Positions 56,915 through 64,000 of a stretch of DNA of 64,000 nt are shown here, one piece after another. A model generated the notes under the pieces. That model was not told the origin of the DNA, ran no database searches, and saw only the letters and a list, made by a program, of their open reading frames with translations. The translations under genes and the position numbers were made by a program. This DNA is from Paeniglutamicibacter gangotriensis Lz1y (GTDB lineage: Bacteria > Actinomycetota > Actinomycetes > Actinomycetales > Micrococcaceae), in assembly GCF_000348945.1 (NCBI RefSeq), contig NZ_AOCK01000003.1, forward strand, positions 372,001-436,000, read 5' to 3'. Each line of letters opens with the position of its first letter. Position 1 is the first letter of the stretch.

Positions 56915-58225
56915 GTGCCAGCCGAAACAAACGTGGCCCCGACGATAGAACCCGATCGTCGTGGGCGGATACGTCCACAGGATCTCGCCTTGGCGCTGGG
57001 CTATGCCGGGATCACCTGGCTGTTGCATGCGCTGGCGATGAACAACGATGCGCTCTGGGGATTCCAGCGGTTCGCCGCATGGTGGCCACTGCTGTTGGCC
57101 GTTGGTTGCGCGGCTGTTGCACTGCGCGGACCCAGGATCCTGACCAGCTCAGTAGTCATGGCCCTTGCCGGCATGGCGTTGTTGCTGATCGGGAGTACTG
57201 GCGGATTCTTCCTGATCTTTGAATGCATCTTCACGCTTGTCCTTTTCGGCGGTGCCCGGGTCTCAAAGCTCACGGAACATGGCACCTTGGTATTGACCGC
57301 GCTGCTGACGATAGGGATGTACTTCGTCACCGGCTCAGCGGCCATCACCGTGACCCTGGCCATAGTGTCCGCCATGGTGCTGCTCATGCCCGCGCAATGG
57401 GCAGGAAATGTTCGTCACGCCCGTGAACTGGCCTCCAGCGAAGCCCGGACCGCTGCTGCGGTGGCCGAGGCAGCCGCAGCTCGTGCCGAAGCACAAAGTG
57501 CAGAGTATGAACGGTTGCTGGTGGCCGAGCGCACCACGCTGGCTCGCGAAGTACACGATGTGCTCTCGGCCAGGCTTTCAGCAATTGCATTGCAGAGCGG
57601 AGCATCGCTGAATGTTCCGGAGAACTCGGCGCTCGCGTCCCGAGCGATGCAGGAGATCCGCACCCAGAGCGTCAACGGCATCGAGGAACTCAACTCCATG
57701 ATCCGCATGCTCCATCGTGGGGATCCACTCGAACCAGCTGGATCGCTGCGCGACATCCCTGCCCTGATCCAGCTCTTCAGCAACTCCGGACTCCACGTCT
57801 CGTACGCCAACGCACTGCCGGCCTCGGGTGCGGCCCTGGACGCTTTGACCCAGGCAACCATCTATCGGAGCATCAACGAAACCCTGATCAACTTTTCCAA
57901 GCACGCACCCGAAGGCGAGTTGTCCATCTCCTTGGCACTGCACCAAGGATCGGTGCAATTCTCGGCTTCGAATCCGACTGTTCCGCGAACTTCGACCCAG
58001 GAAACAGCCGCAGCTGCCGGCGGGACGGGCACCGGGCTGCTGAGCATGCGTGCAAGAACCAAGGAAATGGGTGGATCCTTCCGTGTCTCAACGGAACTCG
58101 ATACGTTCGCCGTATGCATGCTGTTACCCCTACACACCAGCTTCCCGAATGCGGCAAGCCCGGGTGAAGCCTCGATTCCAGGTCCCCAGAAGAGCCCCGA
58201 ACGCGTCAACAAAGGTAAAAATTGA
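56915..58225 (+). CDS. Sensor histidine kinase (HisKA_3, NarL-partner type)
   Basis: A 436-residue sensor. The N-terminus has about six hydrophobic helices without a large extracellular loop (YAGITWLLHALAMNNDAL onward), suggesting sensing in or at the membrane. A coiled coil (ASSEARTAAAVAEAAAARAE) leads to the HisKA_3 H-box LAREVHDVLSARLSAIALQS with His214. The HATPase_c domain has an N-box (ETLINFSKHAPEG) and a final G-box GTGLLSMRARTKEMGG; the usual DxGxG is replaced by SNP-containing sequence. GTG 56915 is the best-placed start, but the GAGAGG before it is too close, so the true start is uncertain. TTGA overlap with the regulator gene. Confidence 0.85.
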   Translation: MPAETNVAPTIEPDRRGRIRPQDLALALGYAGITWLLHALAMNNDALWGFQRFAAWWPLLLAVGCAAVALRGPRILTSSVVMALAGMALLLIGSTGGFFLIFECIFTLVLFGGARVSKLTEHGTLVLTALLTIGMYFVTGSAAITVTLAIVSAMVLLMPAQWAGNVRHARELASSEARTAAAVAEAAAARAEAQSAEYERLLVAERTTLAREVHDVLSARLSAIALQSGASLNVPENSALASRAMQEIRTQSVNGIEELNSMIRMLHRGDPLEPAGSLRDIPALIQLFSNSGLHVSYANALPASGAALDALTQATIYRSINETLINFSKHAPEGELSISLALHQGSVQFSASNPTVPRTSTQETAAAAGGTGTGLLSMRARTKEMGGSFRVSTELDTFAVCMLLPLHTSFPNAASPGEASIPGPQKSPERVNKGKN

Positions 58226-58935
58226 ACACCGACAAGTCACCCCGGCAGGATGCCGAAGCATTTGGGCCATCTGCCCCGGGCACGATCAACGTCTTGATCG
58301 TTGACGACCACACGGCCGTCAGATTGGGAATGCGCATGATCGTTGAATCCACCGAAGGGTTCGCTGTGGTCGGGGAGGCCGACAACGGTGCCATGGCGAT
58401 CCAGCTGGCTCGCGAGCTGCAACCAGATGTCGTGCTCATGGATCTGCGGATGCCAGTGATGGACGGGATCGCTGCAACCAAGCAAATCACCGCCGAGGAA
58501 CTGTCCAAGGTGTTGGTGCTCACGACCTTTGATCACGACGAATATCTTTTCGGTGCCCTCGCTGCGGGCGCGCAGGGATTCCTGCTCAAGAGTGCGTCCC
58601 CGCAGGCCATCATTTCGGGCATGCGTGCGGTGCTCAATGGCGACCAAGTCCTTGCCCCTGAAGTCACCGCCCAGATCGTGAAGGCGGCCATCGAAGCGAA
58701 ACCGGAGCACCCACCTGCCATTGAAGGCGTCGACCCGCATGAGGTGCTCACCGACCGGGAGTTGCAGGTTCTCCGGGAGATCGGGGCAGGCCTGACCAAT
58801 CATCGGATCGGGAGAAACCTCGGAATCAGCGAAACTACGGTGAAAACGCATGTTTCACGGGTCATGGCCAAGCTGGGGGTTTCTTCTCGGGTCCAGGCAG
58901 CACTCATCGCGCATATGACCTTCACCCGCGGTTGA
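58222..58935 (+). CDS. NarL/LuxR-family response regulator
   Basis: A 237-residue regulator. Receiver domain: INVLIVDDHTAVRLGMRMIV with the acidic pair, phospho-acceptor Asp74 in DVVLMDLRMPVMDG, Thr in VLTTFDHDEYLFGAL and Lys in GFLLKSASPQAII. The LuxR HTH is LTDRELQVLREIGAGLTNHR followed by NLGISETTVKTHVSRVMAKL. TTG start at 58222 overlaps the kinase TGA stop, with AAAGG 6 bases before, so the pair is translationally coupled. The target is unknown; the divergent GAP gene is the nearest candidate. Confidence 0.92.
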   Translation: MNTDKSPRQDAEAFGPSAPGTINVLIVDDHTAVRLGMRMIVESTEGFAVVGEADNGAMAIQLARELQPDVVLMDLRMPVMDGIAATKQITAEELSKVLVLTTFDHDEYLFGALAAGAQGFLLKSASPQAIISGMRAVLNGDQVLAPEVTAQIVKAAIEAKPEHPPAIEGVDPHEVLTDRELQVLREIGAGLTNHRIGRNLGISETTVKTHVSRVMAKLGVSSRVQAALIAHMTFTRG

Positions 58936-59191
58936 CCCCTGTTCTCCGCGCCCCAGCCACCGCGCCGAGAAATACGCACCCACGGCCGGCCACCATCCTG
59001 ATAAAAACGGGTGTGCTTCTGCGGATCCAGCTACACGCGACAGCTCTTTGATTCGGCACCCCCAACGAGGACTTCAGCTTCGGCGCTATCTCCTCCAAGC
59101 ACCGTGATTCCCGATGGCCCTGGGCCTGCGTTCTTGACCACATCGTGGCGCAAGCTGCGGTGCTCACGACGGTGTCGCAGGCGAGGGTCTC

Positions 59192-60088
59192 TTAGCGGTG
59201 TAGTTCGATGGCAAGTTCGAGCATGGATTCCGCACTTTTGGATAGCCTGACACCGTCCTGCCAGACCATGGAAATCGGTACGGTGCGCGTGGCCGGATGG
59301 ATCCGCCGGACCGCCACCGACCGTCCCTCGTAGGACAAGTCAGAGACGGGCCGTTGGACCAGGATGGCGTATCCCATGCCGCGAGCGACCATTGAGCGAG
59401 TCACCTCGAAGTCGGTGGTGCGGAATCGGATCCATGGTGAGAGCCCTGCCGCGGAGAACATCATTTCGGTGTTTTCGCGGCTCGGGTTCACATCGAGCAG
59501 GATCATCGGCTCATCGACGAGTTCGGCCAGGGCAACTTGGGGCTGTGCGGCCAAGCGATGCTCGGCCGGGAGCACCACCGCAGGTACGGCATCGCCCAAC
59601 CGCTTGTGGGCCAACCCGGACGGGAGCGTGAGTTCATAGGCGATGGCCAGATCCAGTTCGCCGGAGAGCAACCGCTCATGGATTTCCTGCTGGGTGCCAG
59701 CATAGAAGTCCAGTTCCACTTCCGGGTACCGGGTCCCGTACTCGGCCATGAGTTCGGTCAACAGCGTGGGAGCCAGGGACAGATAGCACCCAACAGCGAC
59801 CTTGCCGCGCAGGGTGCTGCCGGCGTCGGCTGCCATGCCCTGCAGATCCGTGGCCGCATGCAGTAGTCCCCTGGCTTGGGACAAAACGTACTGCCCCGAA
59901 GGGGTCAGGCTAACTCCGTGGGCTTTGCGCCGGATGGTCAGCTGGGAATTGAAGGCGCGCTCGAGTTCATTAAGCGCCCCGGTAATGGCCGAGGGCGAGA
60001 GCAGCATGGCGGTTGCCGCCGCAGCGATGGAGCCGTGCTCTCCAACTGCAACAAAGCATTCCAGCTGACGCAAGGTAAACCGCGCCAC
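59192..60088 (-). CDS. LysR-family transcriptional regulator
   Basis: A 298-residue LysR-type regulator. The N-terminal winged HTH reads FTLRQLECFVAVGEHGSIAA then LLSPSAITGALNELERAFNS, followed by the effector-binding domain (KVAVGCYLSLAPTLLTELMA; YPEVELDFYAGTQQEIHERL; GELDLAIAYE). The sequence style resembles regulators of aromatic or small-acid catabolism. GTG 60088 with GAGG upstream. It is divergent from the P450 gene with a spacer of 114 bp, so it very probably controls that cluster in response to its substrate. Confidence 0.9.
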   Translation of the reverse strand: MARFTLRQLECFVAVGEHGSIAAAATAMLLSPSAITGALNELERAFNSQLTIRRKAHGVSLTPSGQYVLSQARGLLHAATDLQGMAADAGSTLRGKVAVGCYLSLAPTLLTELMAEYGTRYPEVELDFYAGTQQEIHERLLSGELDLAIAYELTLPSGLAHKRLGDAVPAVVLPAEHRLAAQPQVALAELVDEPMILLDVNPSRENTEMMFSAAGLSPWIRFRTTDFEVTRSMVARGMGYAILVQRPVSDLSYEGRSVAVRRIHPATRTVPISMVWQDGVRLSKSAESMLELAIELHR

Positions 60089-60202
60089 AACACCTCACTA
60101 AAACCGTGGATACTTCCCTGAAACTCGTACTTTACCCGATGTTATGTGTTGGGTCACACTGGTGGGCAAGTAGTCGGCCGATATCTCAGGAGATCCACAA
60201 CC

Positions 60203-61495
60203 ATGAGCGCAACCAATGCCCCCGCAGCCACGTGCCCCTTTTCCGGAGACACCGGAACCCCCGCACCCTCTTCGGAAAACCTTCGGGATTCGGTGGTTCC
60301 TGGGCTGCCGCAGACGTCGGCCGGAGTAGAAGCGCCCGTGGCGGACTGGGTGACCATCCCGGATCTGTATGCGGACCCCTTCCCGATTTACCAGCGCATG
60401 CGCTCCGAGTCGCCGGTCCACTGGGTACCGGCGGTCAACCGCTACATGGTGACTTCCTACGCCGCCTGTCACGAAATCGAACAGGACGAAGACCGATTCT
60501 CCGCCGACGAAAAAAACTCCCTGATGAAGCGTTCCATGGGACACTCGATGCTGCGCAAAGACAACCCCGAGCACCAGGTGGACCGCGATTCCTACGGTTC
60601 CACGCTGCGTCCGGGCACCATCAAGAAGCACTGGAACGAGATCTTCGCGGCCAACAACGAGAAGTACCTCGGTGAGCTGCTTGCCAAAGGCCCCGGCGCC
60701 GATTTCGTCTGGGACTATGCGGCGCCCTACACCGCCGAGAACCTCCGGTTGATCTGCGGTTTCCACAACGCCACGCAGGAAGACCTGCAGCGCTGGAGCC
60801 AGACCATGATCGACGGGACCGGAAACTACGCCGACGATCCAGACGTATGGGACAAGAGTGCAGCCTCCTCGGCCGAGGTCGATGCGGCCATCGACGAGAT
60901 GCTGCCCCTCCTGGCCAAAAACCCGGACAACTCCCTGCTCTCCGGACTCGCTTCCCTACCCATCCCGCTCGAAGCCATCCGGGCCAACCTGAAAATGACC
61001 ATCGGAGGCGGACTGAACGAACCACGCGACGTGCTGGCCACCACCGTCTGGGCCTTGCTGAACCACTCGGATCAGCTCGAAGCAGTGAAGAAAAATCCCA
61101 AGCTGCACGCGACGGCCTTCGAAGAATCCGTACGCTGGGTCGCGCCCATTGGCATGTACCCCCGCGAGACCACCCAGGATGTGGTGCTGGAGGGAGTCAG
61201 CTTGCCCCAGGGCTCCCGGCTCGGCGTGGTGCTGGGTGCAGCCAACCGCGACCCCGAGGTATTCGAAGACCCGGAGGCCTTCAATATCTTCCGCCCCAAG
61301 AAACCGCACCTGGGTTTCGGCGGCGGCGTGCACTTCTGCGCCGGAACGTGGATCGCCCGAGCCCAGGTTGCCCAGATCGCCATGCCCGCACTCTTCGAAC
61401 GGATCCCGGACTTGCGCTTGGATCCCTCGGCCGTCAGCGTCGACGCCGGCTGGGTCTTCCGCGGCATGACCAAAATGCCAGTCACCTGGGGATAG
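60203..61495 (+). CDS. Cytochrome P450 monooxygenase (soluble, class I)
   Basis: A 430-residue bacterial P450. Haem-binding loop HLGFGGGVHFCAGTWIARAQ with Cys379 as ligand; ExxR motif in FEESVRW (Glu and Arg). The I-helix reads TIGGGLNEPRD (268-274 GGGLNEP), where most P450s have A/G-G-x-D/E-T, so the acid-alcohol pair used for O2 activation is replaced by Asn-Glu before Pro. From memory, guaiacol demethylase GcoA has a comparable Gln-Glu-Pro there, and the ending GWVFRGMTKMPVTW also recalls it; kinship is tentative. Start ATG 60203 has AGGAGA 8 bases upstream. It is followed by its own ferredoxin and reductase, so a three-protein class I system. Confidence 0.92.
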   Translation: MSATNAPAATCPFSGDTGTPAPSSENLRDSVVPGLPQTSAGVEAPVADWVTIPDLYADPFPIYQRMRSESPVHWVPAVNRYMVTSYAACHEIEQDEDRFSADEKNSLMKRSMGHSMLRKDNPEHQVDRDSYGSTLRPGTIKKHWNEIFAANNEKYLGELLAKGPGADFVWDYAAPYTAENLRLICGFHNATQEDLQRWSQTMIDGTGNYADDPDVWDKSAASSAEVDAAIDEMLPLLAKNPDNSLLSGLASLPIPLEAIRANLKMTIGGGLNEPRDVLATTVWALLNHSDQLEAVKKNPKLHATAFEESVRWVAPIGMYPRETTQDVVLEGVSLPQGSRLGVVLGAANRDPEVFEDPEAFNIFRPKKPHLGFGGGVHFCAGTWIARAQVAQIAMPALFERIPDLRLDPSAVSVDAGWVFRGMTKMPVTWG

Positions 61496-61560
61496 TCCCG
61501 CGATAAGCCGGAATCCACACCACCCACCCCCATTCTTCGAGCCCTCCTAAGGAACGCCCC

Positions 61561-61884
61561 ATGCCTACCATCACCTTCACCCAGCCCACCGGCGAGGCCA
61601 CCGAGATTGCCGTCGCTGAGGGCACCTCCCTCATGCGCGCCGCCGTCACCAACGGCGTCGAGGGCATCGTCGGCGAGTGCGGAGGCCAAGCCATGTGCGC
61701 CACCTGCCACATCTACGTCCGCCCCGAGTTCGCCGACCAGCTGCCGCCCATCAGCGACGACGAAGACGAAATGCTCGACTGCACCACCGCCGAGCGCACC
61801 GACGCCTCACGGCTGGGCTGCCAGGTTAAGATGACGGATCAGCTGTCGAGCATCGTCGTCGATGTTCCCTCGGACCAGGAGTAA
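61561..61884 (+). CDS. [2Fe-2S] ferredoxin, putidaredoxin type
   Basis: A 107-residue ferredoxin. The cluster ligands are Cys40, Cys46, Cys49 (VGECGGQAMCATCHIYV) and Cys87 (RLGCQVK), with Cys74 (MLDC) as the additional conserved-type Cys of putidaredoxin-like proteins. It should shuttle electrons from the adjacent reductase to the P450. ATG 61561 follows a CTAAGGAA site. It lies 65 bp after the P450 and 5 bp before the reductase. Confidence 0.95.
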   Translation: MPTITFTQPTGEATEIAVAEGTSLMRAAVTNGVEGIVGECGGQAMCATCHIYVRPEFADQLPPISDDEDEMLDCTTAERTDASRLGCQVKMTDQLSSIVVDVPSDQE

Positions 61885-61889
61885 TAGCC

Positions 61890-63140
61890 ATGAACAACGT
61901 GTCCGCCAAGGACTCCGTCGTGATCATCGGTGCGGGCCAGGCTGGTCTCCAAGTTGCCGACTCACTGCGCAGCGAAGGCTTTGCCGGGCCCATCACCCTA
62001 CTCAATGGCGAGGCCATCCTCCCCTACCAGCGCCCACCTTTATCCAAGGACTACCTGGGTATCGATTCACCAGCTACTGCCCTTCCGCTGCGCGGACCGG
62101 ACTTCTTCACCACCCAGGACATCACCTTGCATCCTGGTGCCGCAGCAGCCGTGGACACTCAGGCACGCCGAGTCACCCTGACGGATGGCTCGGCTCTGGA
62201 CTACACGCACCTGGTCTTTGCCACCGGTGCGGCCAATCGCCAACTGCCTTGCCCAGGTGCCGATCTGCCCGCAGTGCACGCACTGCGCACGCTCTTCGAT
62301 GCCGAGCGCCTGCAGGCGGCGCTGGCCACCGCACGCAAGGTTGTGGTGATCGGAGCCGGGTTCATCGGTCTGGAGTTCGCTGCCGCCGCCCGGGCCCGCG
62401 GCGTGGAGGTCACGGTGCTCGAATACGCACCGCGTCCCATGGGACGGGCACTCTCGGCCACCGCTTCCGACTGGTTCGCCGCGCGGCACCGCAGCGATGG
62501 GATCGATCTGCGCCTGAACGAGGGCGTGACGGCCATCCACACCGAGGGCGCGGGGCTGTCCGTCGAATCCACGGCAGGCAGCCACTACCCGGCGGACCTG
62601 GTGCTCTACGGAGTGGGCGTGAACGCGCGCACGGAACTGGCCGAGGCCGCGGGCTTGGCCACAGACAACGGGATCTTGGTAGATTCCTCGCTGCGCACCG
62701 CGGTGGACGGTGTCCTGGCAATCGGCGACTGCGCGTCCTTCCCCCAGGCGGGCACCGGAGCACGTATCCGGCTCGAATCGGTGCAGAACGCCACCGATCA
62801 TGGGAGACATGCAGCCCGCAGCATCATGGGTCAGAACACCGACTATGCACAAACCCCGTGGTTCTGGAGCACCCAAGGCAGAATCCGCCTGCAGATTGCC
62901 GGAATCTCTGACCCCTCGGACGAGCCAGTGGTACTCGGCGACCCTGCAAACGGGAAATTCTCCATCGCACTACTGCGAGACGGGGTGTTGGCAGCAGTGG
63001 AGTCCATCAACAGTCCGGCAGACCACGTTGCCGCCCGAAAGTTGGTTGCCGCGTCGGTGGCCCTACCGATGGAGGTCCTCTCTGCTCCAGGGTTCTCCCT
63101 CAAGAACTTCGCAAAGACGGTGTTGGCCGTTCCGGCTTGA
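61890..63140 (+). CDS. Ferredoxin reductase, FAD/NAD(P)H-dependent
   Basis: A 416-residue flavoprotein of the putidaredoxin-reductase type. FAD motif SVVIIGAGQAGLQVADSLRS, RPPLSKDYL, then the NAD(P)H Rossmann motif KVVVIGAGFIGLEFAAAARA, and VLAIGDCASFPQ binding FAD. The C-terminal domain of about 110 residues (NATDHGRHAARSIM to the end) is the usual oxidoreductase-like cap. It begins 5 bp after the ferredoxin stop with CAGGAG upstream. It completes the electron chain NAD(P)H - FAD - [2Fe-2S] - P450. Confidence 0.94.
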   Translation: MNNVSAKDSVVIIGAGQAGLQVADSLRSEGFAGPITLLNGEAILPYQRPPLSKDYLGIDSPATALPLRGPDFFTTQDITLHPGAAAAVDTQARRVTLTDGSALDYTHLVFATGAANRQLPCPGADLPAVHALRTLFDAERLQAALATARKVVVIGAGFIGLEFAAAARARGVEVTVLEYAPRPMGRALSATASDWFAARHRSDGIDLRLNEGVTAIHTEGAGLSVESTAGSHYPADLVLYGVGVNARTELAEAAGLATDNGILVDSSLRTAVDGVLAIGDCASFPQAGTGARIRLESVQNATDHGRHAARSIMGQNTDYAQTPWFWSTQGRIRLQIAGISDPSDEPVVLGDPANGKFSIALLRDGVLAAVESINSPADHVAARKLVAASVALPMEVLSAPGFSLKNFAKTVLAVPA

Positions 63141-63223
63141 GCCCCGCGCGGGTTCCGGTGAGCTATCACCGAGCCGCGGAAAACCTTCCCATCGCCCACA
63201 GTCACATATCGCAGGAGCACTTC

Positions 63224-64000
63224 ATGAGCTTCGTCCACACCCGCACCCCGGCTCAACGCGCCACCCAGCGCCGGGTCGCTTTTGCCACCGTCATCGGCAC
63301 CACCATCGAATGGTACGACTTCTTCATCTATGCCACCGCTGCCGGCCTGATCTTCGCCGAGCTGTTCTTCAAGCCGGCAGGCGCACAGATTGGTCTGCTG
63401 TTGTCCTTCGCCTCGGTCGGCATTTCGTTCCTCTTTCGTCCCTTGGGGGCCTTCCTTGCCGGGCACTTCGGTGACAAGATCGGCCGCCGAGCCGTGCTCG
63501 TGATCACCCTGATCGCCATGGGAGCCGCGACCACGCTGATCGGAGTGCTACCGACCTACGCCACGGCCGGGGTCATTGCCCCGATCCTGTTGTTGCTCCT
63601 GAGAATCTTGCAAGGCATCTCCGCTGGCGGGGAATGGGGCGGCGCGGTCCTGATGGCCGTCGAGCACGCGCCCCAGGACCGTCGCGGCCGCGCCGGGGCC
63701 TTCCCACAGCTCGGGGTTCCGCTGGGCATGCTCCTGGCCTCGGGCACGATGGCGATCATGACCGGGATCGTGTCCCCCGGCGAACAGTTCATCCAGTGGG
63801 GTTGGCGCGTGCCTTTCCTGCTCAGCTTTGTGCTGATCATCGTGGGGTACCTGATCCGCCGCACCGTGGAGGAATCGCCGATCTTCGAAGAAATTGCCGC
63901 CAAGAAGCAGCAGACCAAGGTTCCGGTCATCGAACTCTTCCGCAAGCACTGGCGGCTAGTCATCATCGCCGCGCTGGTCTTCGCGGGCAACAACGCCGCA
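63224..64000 (+). CDS. MHS-family MFS transporter (3' end outside window)
   Basis: The visible 259 codons of a metabolite:H+ symporter. The MHS/ProP signature is present: TVIGTTIEWYDFFIYATAAG, then LFRPLGAFLAGHFGDKIGRR (motif A with Asp-x-x-Gly-Arg-Arg) and LRILQGISAGGEWGGAVLMA. The class imports small organic acids or betaines (citrate, shikimate, proline betaine, aromatic acids). ATG 63224 has GCAGGAG 6 bases upstream. Being next to the P450 trio on the same strand, it likely imports the P450 substrate. Truncated by the right edge of the window. Confidence 0.93.
   Translation, partial: MSFVHTRTPAQRATQRRVAFATVIGTTIEWYDFFIYATAAGLIFAELFFKPAGAQIGLLLSFASVGISFLFRPLGAFLAGHFGDKIGRRAVLVITLIAMGAATTLIGVLPTYATAGVIAPILLLLLRILQGISAGGEWGGAVLMAVEHAPQDRRGRAGAFPQLGVPLGMLLASGTMAIMTGIVSPGEQFIQWGWRVPFLLSFVLIIVGYLIRRTVEESPIFEEIAAKKQQTKVPVIELFRKHWRLVIIAALVFAGNNAA

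Noticed and set aside
59031-59141. Possible 36-codon minus-strand frame in the gap between the response regulator and LysR genes
   Set aside because: The sequence looks protein-like (GPGPSGITVLGGDSAEAEVL) but there is no ribosome site and no family match; perhaps a fragment, not enough to annotate.

Overview
The window is chromosomal DNA from a high-GC actinobacterium, most likely a member of the Micrococcaceae (Arthrobacter / Paeniglutamicibacter / Glutamicibacter group). The clues are mycothiol metabolism (mca), the actinobacterial orders mca-DUF4307-greA and eno-divIC-DUF501-ppx, a choline oxidase closely resembling that of Arthrobacter globiformis, frequent GTG/TTG starts and strong GGAG-type ribosome sites. 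Genus is inferred from family knowledge, not from a search.

Layout. 1-5.1 kb: TrhA/hemolysin III membrane protein (cut by the left edge), a DHA2-type drug exporter divergent from its MarR regulator, and a DUF255/YyaL protein. 5.2-6.9 kb: accessory island with a HigBA toxin-antitoxin pair, whose toxin is frameshifted by a heptanucleotide repeat, followed by about 1 kb of degenerate DNA holding a LuxR-HTH relic. 6.9-13.3 kb: small membrane protein, mca, DUF4307, greA, ilvA, AI-2E family permease, Bax-inhibitor family protein. 13.7-19.2 kb: complete LIV-type ABC importer, livH-livM-livG-livF facing a convergent livK. 19.5-29.8 kb: tRNA-Leu(UAA), NDH-2, a mycosin-like protease, ppx, DUF501, divIC, eno, mazG, adenosine deaminase, DedA. 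30.0-39.2 kb: nucleoside uptake and salvage (deoA, cdd, two ABC permeases, ATPase, BMP lipoprotein, M20 hydrolase). 39.4-44.7 kb: choline to glycine betaine operon (betT, betB, choline oxidase). 44.9-49.7 kb: manC and the succinate dehydrogenase operon sdhCDAB. 49.76-51.16 kb: an IS4-family insertion with perfect ends and target duplication but a frameshifted transposase. 51.3-56.7 kb: BrkB-like protein, 2'-5' RNA ligase-like protein, trpS, xthA, membrane proteins. 56.9-64 kb: a NarL-type two-component pair, then LysR, cytochrome P450, [2Fe-2S] ferredoxin, ferredoxin reductase and an MHS-family transporter (cut by the right edge), which look like a self-contained uptake and oxidation module for an unknown small substrate.

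How the genes work together. Most of the window is central metabolism: NDH-2 and SdhCDAB feed the quinone pool, enolase serves glycolysis, and the nucleoside cluster imports nucleosides, deaminates cytidine and adenosine and phosphorolyses pyrimidine nucleosides. The choline operon makes the osmoprotectant glycine betaine. The points most worth a second look are the repeat-frameshifted HigB toxin, the P450 module with an atypical I-helix, the LivH permease with a fused exported domain, a 17-bp motif shared by the two liv promoters, and the IS4 insertion abutting the sdh terminator. Many operon ends carry long perfect hairpins, several without a U-tract.
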